NCBI GenBank assembly: GCA_018136815.1
Contig: JADDIW010000104.1
Span: forward strand, 1 to 38,269
From: Isochrysis galbana
Lineage: Eukaryota; Haptophyta; Isochrysidales; Isochrysidaceae
DNA: 38,269 nt
Direction of reading: 5' to 3'
A program made the translations under genes and the position numbers. A model generated the notes under the pieces. The model was not told where the DNA came from, ran no database searches, and saw only the letters and a list, made by a program, of their open reading frames with translations. Below are positions 19,376-27,863 of the stretch, piece after piece. Positions within the stretch are counted from its first letter, which is position 1; each line of letters begins with the position of its first letter.

Positions 19376-19598
19376 ATTGCAACTGGGAATATCGGCGGCT
19401 GCACTGAGCCGCTGGCCGATGCCGCACGCCGACGCAGGTGAAGACGCAGGTGAAGATGTCCCAGCAGGCCCTGCAGAGACCCCGGCAGAGCCCGGGGGCG
19501 AGCGGGCGGGTCATCTGAGCGCCCCGGCTTGCATTAATCGGTAGAAGGGGCGCAACGAAGACTACCGGTCCATCGTTGACGAGAAGGACGACGACGAC

Positions 19599-19856
19599 AT
19601 GTTTGACTTTTGGGAGATGGCCAAGGAGCCCGATGGGGCGAAGGAGCCGGAGGAGCCAGTTGAGGAGGAGGCCGTCGTGAACAGTGGCTCCTCAGCGGTG
19701 GACTTGAGCGATGTCGCGGCTGGTGTTTCCAATGACTCCATGCACATTGACCTGACCGACGAAGCGGTAGATGTGGCGGCCACGCCTTGTTCGACGAATA
19801 GTGATAGCCCGGTCACTCACTATGGGGGTGCGGAGGGCACCAGCAATTATGGGTAA
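19599..19856 (+). CDS. Acidic hypothetical ORF, possibly a pseudogene tail
   Basis: The frame starts MFDFWEMAKEPDG and is rich in Glu and Asp (EEPVEEEAVVNS, DLSDVAAGVSND). Upstream, the same frame stays open and acidic or Pro/Ala-rich (19393-19540) except for one TAG near 19542, with RNEDYRSIVDEKDDDD just before the Met. That suggests a longer protein broken by one stop. No domain is recognised. A transposase tail is possible but not demonstrated. Confidence 0.3.
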   Translation: MFDFWEMAKEPDGAKEPEEPVEEEAVVNSGSSAVDLSDVAAGVSNDSMHIDLTDEAVDVAATPCSTNSDSPVTHYGGAEGTSNYG

Positions 19857-20404
19857 ATGAAGGGCTAAATAAGCTCCCTATAGGTTCCGGTAGGATGGAT
19901 CAGCAAAAAAAATTGGGGGTTCCCCGGCGAAATTTTCGAAAAATACCGAATTTCAGGCCTTCGAAGACGGTGCGCGAAATACAGTCGGGCCCCCCTCCGG
20001 TATATTTTTAGTGAGGCCCTTCATGCGAGGCACAAACATGGAATGACGAGGAGAATTTTGACGCCAACTCACTGGGTCTACAAGAAGTGGTTCTTTACAC
20101 ACTGGACCATAAGTCAAACTCATAATTTTGCACTTCAATGTGTACGAAAGTATCACAAAACTCAAGACGCTTACGTGAACCACTAGTCACCGAGGGCTAG
20201 AGCGGCTAATTTGGCACCGCGACCGGGCGGATGGCATGGTCTTTTCTTTCATCCATTTCAACTAGGACAGCAGAAAACGTTAAATCAAGATATGCTGCTC
20301 TAGTGGCCGAGCCAATTGCTCTCTCCAGCCTCGCACATCTTGACGAATATCGGCATTGGCGCAAAAACCGCCTAAACGGTAACGTACCGAAATGCGTTCG
20401 AACA
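19857..20404. other. Intergenic plus a diverged leading unit of the 204-bp array
   Basis: 19857-20280 shows nothing recognisable. From about 20288 to 20350 the sequence is a diverged copy of part of the 204-bp unit: RYAALVAEPIALSSLAHLDE parallels EYAALAVTPIAAAARARRE in the array. It may be the less changed ancestor of the repeat. Confidence 0.45.
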
Positions 20405-22230
20405 CCCAACTTCCCACCTCTACCGGGCGCGCTGCCGGCGCTTTCTCGGTCATCCACTGGGATAGAATGCCCTGCCAGGCACCATATCCGAATATGCCGC
20501 CCGAGCAGCCACGCCAATCGCCGCCGCCGCCCGCGCGCATCGCGAAGTAGTCGGCCGTGTGTGCCGCCGACGACTACGCCAACGTCACCCGGCCGAACGG
20601 GCCGAGTGCCCAACTTTCGACCGCTACCGGGCGCGCTGCCGGCGCTTTCTCGGTCATCCACTGGGATAGAATGCCTTACCAGGCACCATATCCGAATATG
20701 CCGCCCGAGCAGCCACGCCAATCGCCGCCGCCGCCCGCGCGCATCGCGAAATAGTCGGCCGTGCGTGCCGCCGACGACTACGCCAACGTCACCTGGCCGA
20801 ACGGGCCGAGTGCCCAACTGTCGACCGCTACCGGGCACGCTGCCGGCGCTTTCTCGGTCATCCACTGGGATAGAATGCCCTACCAGGCGTGATATCCGAA
20901 TATGCCGCCCTAGCAGTCACGCCAATCGCCGCCGCCGCCCGCGCTCGTCGCGAAGTAGTCGGCCGTGTGTGCCGCCGACGACTACGCCAACGTCACCCGG
21001 CCGAACGGGCCGAGTGCCCAACTTTCGACCGCTACCGGGCGCGCTGCCGGCGCTTTCTCGGTCATCCACTGGGATAGAATGCCTTACCAGGCACCATATC
21101 CGAATATGCCGCCCGAGCAGCCACGCCAATCGCCGCCGCCGCCCGCGCGCATCGCGAAATAGTCGGCCGTGCGTGCCGCCGACGACTACGCCAACGTCAC
21201 CCGGCCGAACGGGCCGAGTGCCCAACTTTCGACCGCTACCGGGCACGCTGCCGGCGCTTTCTCGGTCATCCACTGGGATAGAATGCCCTACCAGGCGTGA
21301 TATCCGAATATGCCGCCCTAGCAGTCACGCCAATCGCCGCCGCCGCCCGCGCTCGTCGCGAAGTAGTCGGCCGTGTGTGCCGCCGACGACTACGCCAACG
21401 TCACCCGGCCGAACGGGCCGAGTGCCCAACTTTCGACCGCTACCGGGCGCGCTGCCGGCGCTTTCTCGGTCAACCACTGAGATAGAATGCCCTGCCAGGC
21501 ACCATATCCGAATATGCCGCCCGAGCAGCCACGCCAATCGCCGCCGCCGCCCGCGCGCATCGCGAAGTAGTCGGCCGTGTGTGCCGCCGACGACTACGCC
21601 AACGTCACCCGGCCGTACGGGCCGAGTGCCCAACTTTCGACCGCTACCGGGCGCGCTGCCGGCGCTTTCTCGGTCAACCACTGGGATAGAATGCCCTGCC
21701 AGGCGCCATATCCGAATATGCCGCCCTAGCAGCCACGCCAATCGCCGCCGCCGCCCGCGCGCATCGCGAAGTAGTCGGCCGTGTGTGCCGCCGACGACTA
21801 CGCCAACGTCACCCGGCCGAACGGGCCGAGTGCCCAACTGTCGACCGCTACCGGGCGCGCTGCCGGCGCTTTCTCGGTCATCCACTGGGATAGAATGCCC
21901 TGCCAGGCGCCATATCCGAATATGCCGCCCTAGCAGTCACGCCAATCGCCGCCGCCGCCCTCGCGCATCGCGAAATAGTCGGCCGTGTGTGGCGCCGACG
22001 ACTACGCCAACGTCACCCGGCCGTACGGGCCGAGTGCCCAACTTTCGACCGCTACCGGGCGCGCTGCCGGCGCTTTCTCGGTCATCCACTGGGATAGAAT
22101 GCCCTGCCAGGCACCATATCCGAATATGCCGCCCTAGCAGCCACGCCAATCGCCGCCGCCGCCCGCGCACATGGCGTCGAAGTTGGCCCTGTGCAACACC
22201 GAAAACAAGACCAAGGCTATGGGCCGAACG
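20405..22230 (+). repeat. Tandem array of a 204-bp unit, nine copies
   Basis: The landmark GATAGAATGCC recurs at 20461, 20665, 20869, 21073, 21277, 21481, 21685, 21889 and 22093, exactly 204 bases apart each time. Copies 2-3 and 4-5 share private variants (CCTTACC; GGCGTGATATCC; GCTCGTCGCG), so a 408-bp dimer was recently duplicated. Because 204 is 3 x 68, frames stay in phase from unit to unit. One plus frame is open for 725 codons with a 68-residue Arg/Pro repeat, and minus frames are also partly open. The array ends in a diverged last unit at about 22170-22260. I treat it as a satellite, not a proven gene. Confidence 0.9.
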
Positions 22231-23061
22231 GGCCCGAGTGCCCAACTTTCGAACGCGACTGCGATTGCCGCTGGCACTTCCTTGCCCCTCAGCTTGCATA
22301 GGGCAAGTTAACACTCATCATATGAAATGGTTCCGCCCCAGGAGCCAAATTCATGTACCTAACGGCCTCGGCGCACGCCTTTGCGGTGAAGGCGGAGGTG
22401 AGACGTGAACACGACACACACCAGCTCTCAAGATTTCGAATCAACGCTGGGCGCGAACGCGTGGGGCCGGGCCAGGAGGCTTTGGGGGCTACAGGCAGGC
22501 CCGGAACAGCCGGGTCGCGACCGGCCCGTCGCGCCGCACGGCCACTTGAAGAGCTGCACCTCCAGGCGTCCAATCGAGCGCTGGTCGACGTCAATAGGGG
22601 CCATGTCCCTGGGCGTCGGGCCGGATCGAATCGAGGCATTCCTGCGGTGCGAGGGGCCAGGATGGGTTAGTGCGAGAGTGTGCGACCCTCAAGAACCAGC
22701 GTGCGACCTACTAGTGACCCCCCACCCTGCTCGCGAGAGCTCTGGGCTCTGCATGGCCACCACCTCCAGGCCATTCTTCGGCCGATCGCGGGCGATCGGA
22801 CGTCGCGGAAGCTCCGCGTTTTTTAGAGTGATGCGCCCTACATTCACTACTCTGATTCCCTCCCGTGAGCGCCCGCCTGAATCTCCCAAAATAGCCCGCC
22901 ACGCGCGGGGGAAGGGAGGGGGGTCCCTCACCGACGCCATTGCCCTTCGTGGGGTGGGAGGGGGTCGTTCGGAGGGCGGAGGGAGTTGGCGGGGCAGGTA
23001 GGGGGGGACCCTAAGGAATCCTTGGACACCCAGGGGAGGTGGGAAATAGTGGTTAAAATGA
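22231..23061. other. Unassigned stretch between the 204-bp array and the acidic ORF
   Basis: A 198-codon plus frame (22405-23001) and a 116-codon minus frame (22289-22639) are open. Neither shows a domain or a convincing splice structure. In this GC-rich sequence they are not enough for a gene call. Confidence 0.35.
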
Positions 23062-23691
23062 GTGAGTGACCGGGCTAATAGTGAGTCGGCGGCGGAGGAG
23101 TCCGAGGAGGAGTCGGAGGAGGACATTCTCCGCACCCTGAAGGAGCTCAAGGCGACCATCAAGCGGCTCGAGTCGCAGATGAAGAAGAAGCGTCCGCGCG
23201 CGAGGTCGCCAAGCGTCCCGTCCAAGAAGACCAAGCGTGCCGCCTCAGCCCAAGCGGAGGTCTCGCCGCGCCCTGTCGCCGAGGAAGCCGAAGTTCCGCC
23301 TCAGCCAGAAGCGGAGGAAGAGGCGGAGGAAGAGGCGGAAGAGCCGGAAGAGGCGGAGGAGGAGGAGGCGCGCCCGACCGGCCACGTCCCTGTGACGAAG
23401 CGTGAGTGCCGCTTCTGCTTTTTGGCCAAGCACGAGCTGACGAAGCACGACAAGAACGGCCGCATGTACGTCAACTTTGTGCTCTTCGAGAAGAAGGTGG
23501 ACTCGGATGGCACGGGCGTGCGCCTCGGCTCGGAAGAGATGCGCGAGCTCAACTTTCGCAAGTTTGTGCTGAAGGGCAAGAAGGAGGAGAAGAAGTGGGG
23601 GATCGTCCTCCGCGGCTACGACATGGACAAGTACTCGGAAGGCGTGCAAGGAGGCCGCCGCGCGGGTGGCGCGTGCCATGAGGGAGCATGA
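23062..23691 (+). pseudogene. Acidic coiled-coil/Cys-containing ORF with damaged start
   Basis: The 209-codon frame has no ATG at its start. ATG at 23058 is followed by AGTGAGTGACC, which stops at once. Removing one GTGA repeat would put this ATG in frame with SDRANSES, so a 4-base duplication appears to have broken the start. The protein has an acidic, coiled-coil-like N-terminus (EEDILRTLKELKATIKRLES), a basic KKTKR stretch, a Glu-rich spacer and a compact C-terminal part with KRECRFCFLAKHELTKHD and FRKFVLKGKKEEKKWG. After DMDKYSEG the useful frame seems to shift (KEAAARVARAMREHE continues in another frame). I do not recognise the family. A decayed element or viral-type gene is possible. 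Confidence 0.4.
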
Positions 23692-23880
23692 GCTGCACGT
23701 CGCCACGCTTGGCGATCTTGGTCATGTCGCCCTCCTCAAAGGTGGCGCCGCGTTCGACCGCCCAGCGCATCATCGCCGGCCTCGCCTCGCGCACGGCCCA
23801 GCGCAGCGCGCGCCGAGGGAGGACCGCCAGGCCGAACGTATTCTCTGTGCGCTCCGCACTCAGTGGCGACCTACAACTAT
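23655..23880 (-). pseudogene. Minus-strand fragment resembling an ankyrin-like repeat protein
   Basis: The minus frame reads ALRWAVREARPAMMRWAVER, then GATFEEGDMTKIAKRGDVQL, then MLPHG. The spacing of RWA...GA...GD resembles ankyrin-type repeats of the WAxxxGAP kind. It lies tail to tail with the plus-strand acidic ORF and has no clear ends. It is a weak call from pattern only. Confidence 0.2.
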
Positions 23881-24270
23881 GAGGATCTCACAGACGAGGT
23901 GGCTCATCTGCGAGGAGTGTATCGCGAGGGGCGCCGTCTGAAACAGTCGAGTAGCAACTCAACAGGTGTGCAGAAGGAGATATTGCAGTCTGAGTTGCAT
24001 TCTCATCGCTGCACCGAAGCGGCACTTTTCGACTTGCTGGCGATCTTTCAGGTCGCACCTGATGATGCTCCACGTCGCCCTCGGTGCCACAAAGCAGCCG
24101 AGCACGAAGGACCATGTCACGTGATGTCTACTTTTCTTCAAAAACAGCTTGATACCGACCGTGATGAACTAGCGTGCATGCAAATGCTGCTCGCTGGGTA
24201 CCAAGGATTGTGTCACGGAAATAGACCACAGTGTCTGTGCTCAGGTGTCTGGAGAAAGGGACGTCTGTAG
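23863..24270 (+). CDS. Hypothetical ORF or exon of 135 codons
   Basis: The frame is open from GTG 23863 to TAG 24268-24270, with no ATG at the start, but a possible acceptor (GCACTCAG) directly precedes it. The product has balanced composition (YNYEDLTDEVAHLRGVYREG, then FDLLAIFQVAPDDAP, then TDRDELACMQMLLAGYQG) and six Cys in the second half. This looks more like real protein than the Pro/Arg frames around it. No family is recognised. It may be a last exon or a remnant. Confidence 0.35.
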   Translation: MATYNYEDLTDEVAHLRGVYREGRRLKQSSSNSTGVQKEILQSELHSHRCTEAALFDLLAIFQVAPDDAPRRPRCHKAAEHEGPCHVMSTFLQKQLDTDRDELACMQMLLAGYQGLCHGNRPQCLCSGVWRKGRL

Positions 24271-24476
24271 TGTGAACTGGTGTTTTGTGTCCGCTTAGCG
24301 TTTTCGCACATAACGTTACGTTGTGGAAAACGAAACAATGGCGTTTTAGCCTGCCGAAGGGTAAGGTCCTCAGCTCAAAAGGGTAGAATGAAGAAGATGA
24401 AAACTCAGCACGCGTAGCTGGGTATTAGACCAAAAAGAAAAAAACCGTCACGAAACACCTAGGCATTCCACAACTA

Positions 24477-24713
24477 GACTCCGTGCGTGCGCATGGAAGT
24501 TTCCGCACGCCGTCACGGATGCGCAGACAAACGGGTTTCGTCAGGTGCACGCCGTGCACGCAGTGTGCATGATGAGTGACTTTGCCAAGATGCGTGTGCC
24601 TCGAGCTCCCCCCGCGGGGACTCCGTGCGTGCGCATGGAAGTTTTTCCGCACGCCGTCACGGATGCGCAGACAAACGGGTTTCGTCAGGTGCACGCCGTG
24701 TGCATGGTGAGTG
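24477..24713 (+). repeat. Direct duplication, 142-base offset
   Basis: GACTCCGTGCGTGCGCATGG and about 75 following bases recur from 24619, with one ATTC-length and a few base differences. The second copy runs into a (TG)n run and a poly-G run (about 24729-24769). Confidence 0.75.
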
Positions 24714-24735
24714 GCAATCCACACGGGGTGTGTGT

Positions 24736-24766
<31 letters not shown>

Positions 24767-24827
24767 GGAGCGCGCCCTGACGGCGTGCACTTGGGTGATT
24801 GCAACTCATCACACACCCCGCCGGCCC

Positions 24828-24926
24828 TATGATTCGCATAACAACCGATGCATTATGCGAACTTTCGGGTACGTCGAACGCATATCGAGAAGAAGACAGC
24901 ATACTCATCGCCTCGTCAACCGACGC
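24828..24926 (+). mobile_element. IS5-like transposase fragment (plus strand)
   Basis: The plus frame reads YDSHNNRCIMRTFGYVERIS, RRRQHTHRLVNRR. It is the same stretch as in the middle of the minus-strand ORF (about 25208-25110). Together the two form a long inverted repeat with a spacer of about 183 bases. The match begins and ends abruptly within the transposase, so this is a broken piece. Confidence 0.7.
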
Positions 24927-24962
24927 GCTGCGTAATATGCGCGCTGCTTCATGTACGGTGTG

Positions 24963-25421
24963 TTACGCGGGTTGAATTCGGCGACCCAGGATTCGAATGC
25001 ACCCTAGCCATGTCCAACCTTCATATGCGATGATTGTGGAATCGTATCGGACAAGAAGACGTCTGCATTTGTCAAGCCAGGAGAATGTTCTCTCCACTAC
25101 GTTTCTGCGTCGGTTGACGAGGCGATGAGTATGCTGTCTTCTTCTCGATATGCGTTCGACGTACCCGAAAGTTCGCATAATGCATCGGTTGTTATGCGAA
25201 TCATATCCTTTGTCCGCATACAGTGGAGTACCTCGGCGTGGCCGCGGAGCATGCTGCAAAGTCTCTCTGACTGTGACTTGGTCTGAAATATTCGCGGGGA
25301 AGAAGCGAAGTGAAATTGGAATACCATCTTGGTCAACCAGTGCTGATACCTTGGTAGCCTTCCTTCCTCGGTCAGTTGGGTTTCTACCAATGCAATCTCT
25401 TCCATATATATTTTTCACAAA
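24963..25421 (-). mobile_element. IS5/IS427-like DDE transposase, C-terminal part
   Basis: The minus frame covers KNIYGRDCIGRNPTDRGRKA, TKVSALVDQDGIPISLRFFP, YADKGYDSHNN and RNVVERTFSWLDKCRRLLVR before its stop. ADKGYDS holds the second catalytic Asp and VERTFSWL the catalytic Glu of the IS4/IS5 DDE superfamily. The N-terminal part, with the first Asp, is missing here and lies at 25466 on the other strand. This type is mostly known from bacterial insertion sequences, with relatives in the eukaryotic PIF/Harbinger-IS5 group. The DNA end at about 25421 abuts a TGTGTGCGAAAAGT motif. Confidence 0.75.
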
Positions 25422-25883
25422 GGTGTGTGCGAAAAGTATTTTTCACCCGTGATGACAATAATACAATGGATATCAGAGCACGTGGAGCAATCACGTCCGC
25501 TGTAAATTCTCTACTACCCAATGCCGGTGGTAGACCAAGAGCTGATTTGAACCTCATGTTGGACAGGATGTGTCATATTTTGTGGACTGGGGCGCCATGG
25601 AGGTCTCTTGGATCGGGATACAGCACGGTGCATGGCACATTCATGAAATGGAGCAGAATGGGTGTATTCGAGACCGCGTATCGAGCGCTGCTCAGGCTCG
25701 AAAGAAGACAAACGTGCACGTTCCATTGCATTGATTCTACCTTTGTGAAAAATATATATGGAAGAGATTGCATTGGTAGAAACCCAACTGACCGAGGAAG
25801 GAAGGCTACCAAGGTATCAGCACTGGTTGACCAAGATGGTATTCCAATTTCACTTCGCTTCTTCCCCGCGAATATTTCACGAT
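25422..25883 (+). mobile_element. IS5/IS427-like DDE transposase, N-terminal part
   Basis: From ATG 25466 the frame reads MDIRARGAITSAV, then GGRPRADLNLMLDRMCHILW, TGAPWRSLGSGYSTVHGTF, KWSRMGVFETAYRALL. This is the classic N-terminal helix-turn-helix block of IS427-type transposases. CIDSTFVKNIYGRD carries the first catalytic Asp. It ends in FFPANIS at about 25880, where the sequence switches to TGTGTGCGAAAAG again. About 135 bases (25747-25880) are an inverted copy of 25418-25288. The leader TGTGTGCGAAAAGTATTTTT at 25426 may be the element's 5' end. Stop-free but split, the gene is not intact on either strand. Confidence 0.75.
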
Positions 25884-25985
25884 GTGTGCGAAAAGTTTTT
25901 TACCCGTGACATGGCAACACGCCGAGCAGCTGGCAAACTCTGTGATGTATCCCGATCCAAGAGACCTCCATGGCGCCCCAGTCCT
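25884..25985 (-). mobile_element. Third transposase fragment with a second element-end motif
   Basis: TGTGTGCGAAAAGTTTTTTA at about 25886 repeats the motif at 25426 on the same strand. About 50 bases later, 25946-25983 is the reverse complement of the TGAPWRSLGSGY coding bases at 25586-25621. The cluster therefore holds at least three partial, mutually inverted copies. Confidence 0.6.
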
Positions 25986-26250
25986 ATATGGCCAGTTTAC
26001 GTAGTTGTGGCAGGGGCTACACACACGGAACGGGTTGACATGCGCGCGCACGGCGTATCCGCGGGGGGGACCGATGCACATCGCGCCGTGCCCATGCACG
26101 GCGTGCACCGATGTGATTAGCGAAGAAGCTTTGACGGCCTCTCTCTCTTATAATTTTAACCAGATCTAATGTTAAACAACTACAATACAACTGTGGACAT
26201 TTGATCGCTCAATTCTACTGATGTCCCACTATTGACGGAACGACACCTCC

Positions 26251-26755
26251 TCACCCTTCGACGAGGTCTACGCCCAGCTGTCGGAAGAGGCTTGCAATGC
26301 TCTCCTGTTCAAGAAGGCCGACGCTCAAAATGTTCACTTTCGAAGATTGCCCAGTCCAATGCCACATGGGGCGCAAGCGAGACGATGGGGGGCAGTTGCC
26401 GAGTAGATTGGAAAGCATGACCATCAGAATAGCTTCCATGAGCAGCGGGAGGCTACTTGAGTGGAAGCGCACATCTGGCTGGCATTCGACTGCTGCGACG
26501 ATGAATTGAAGTTGGTTGAAGATTGGACAAGGGTGGGGGGGTGCTTTCTGGATGAGCGAAAGGAACCGCTGTACCCTGGGGTGAGCCATGGGGAAACGTT
26601 GGAGCAATTCCTGCTTTTTGGCCTCGAACACCAGTTCCATGTCATGGTCAGGGTCGTCGAGTAGGATGGCGCTCTTGATCAGAACGTCGAGAGCGACGAT
26701 GTGTGCACTCTGGGTGTACGGCGTGAGAGTTCGCTTGACCGCGGGGCGAGCGAGC
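26251..26755 (-). CDS. Unrecognised protein, probable last exon
   Basis: The minus frame is open from 26964, but a good acceptor (GGGGTGTTGCAG) ends at 26756, after which composition becomes protein-like. It reads AVKRTLTPYTQSAHIVALDV, LIKSAILLDDPDHDMELVFE, AKKQELLQRFPMAHPRVQRF, and ends IASLFRQLGVDLVEG. It is helix-rich with no catalytic motif that I know. The last 36 codons have a diverged duplicate at 15362-15478. I found no convincing upstream exon to about 27350. It might be part of a mobile-element protein, given the duplicate, or a member of a host gene family. Confidence 0.45.
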
Positions 26756-26964
26756 CTGCAACACCCCACCACACGTCCGCAGGAGCGTGGTGGAGATCGA
26801 CCACCTCGAGCGAGGCGGAGACCATCGCTCCGCTCCGCAGACGAGAAGCGGCAGAGGAATTCTTCGCCCCCCCTCACGAAAAAAGTACTCGCTTCCAGGA
26901 AGGATGGAAGGGGTTTTCTTTTTCTTCCCCTCCCCACCCCTACAGCTGTGAAAGACAGATACAC

Positions 26965-27863
26965 CGTTTTATTTCGGAGAGCAAAAACAGGCCGTATTCC
27001 CGTCTTTCAAACTCCCTATGTATTGGCCCACCGTCTTTCGACGGAGCTCGGAATTTTCCGCTAGCAGGGCGGTTGGAGGTACTGACCGAGGGCGAACGCG
27101 CTGCGTGCCGCGGCTACATCGGCGGGCAAGACAGACGGGCCTCTGTGGGGAGTGGGGAGAAAGAGAGCGGGCAAAACACCAACATGTGCTACGGGTGAGT
27201 CGTGCAGGCGTGAGGCGAGACGCGGCGAACGGCGCGGAATCATCCGATCCGATGCGGCTGCAGCGAGTACGTAGGACTCGGCGCTCCGTCACCCGCTGGG
27301 TGGTGCGGATGAAGCCGGCGAAAAGAAAAGGCACTTCTGCGCTGAGCAATGGATGCCGGGGGCGGCGCGCGCGCGTGGCGAGAATAATAACAAGTCCAAG
27401 TCCCCCCCCCCTCCAATTCAGTTGGCCCCCAGCATCGGTAGAGTTGATTGGGGCCCAACACTCAGCACCTTATATCACACCATCATCCATGTTCGATGGA
27501 CTATTTACTTCTATCGCCTCGTCGCTGAACCTCTCTCCCATCTTTCCTAACACGAGCAGGAGTGGAGACGAGAACACCCTCCTCCCCTCCTTCCCCTAAA
27601 CGAGACGAGGCACGCCTAGAGCGAGGAAACGGTCAGTGATGTTGCACACGACAACATACACATACTCGACTGCGGACTCCGTCATCTTCAAGGACCAAAT
27701 CGAAGGGGGAGGGGAACGGCGTGCGTTGCCCGCCGACACTGTGCACGGCCCGCCTCACCACTCCCATCCGTCGGCCCCTAGGGCACCATGCTCCCCCAGC
27801 CGTCCGCCATCCGGCCGCAAGGGCGCGGCGGCCGTCCGGCAAACGGCATGCGCGATGCTTCGC
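26965..27863. other. Intergenic
   Basis: Open frames on both strands have biased Arg/Ser composition and no domain. The part near 27640-27863 is downstream of HSP60 and presumably holds its 3' UTR. Confidence 0.4.

Noticed and set aside
20405-22230. CRISPR-like array
   Set aside because: Units are contiguous 204-bp repeats without unique spacers in a eukaryotic context.
20231-22408. 725-codon plus ORF as a genuine protein
   Set aside because: Openness follows from a 204-base unit lacking stops in that frame. Other frames are also partly open, the composition is Arg/Pro-biased, and no domain is seen. It is kept as a repeat.
22405-23001. 198-codon plus ORF after the 204-bp array
   Set aside because: There is no domain, the composition is biased and there is no splice or start support. 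Listed only as an unassigned stretch.
26755-26964. N-terminal part of the minus ORF at 26251-26964
   Set aside because: A strong acceptor sits at 26756, and the upstream residues are Arg/Gly-rich and not protein-like, so the exon probably starts at 26755.
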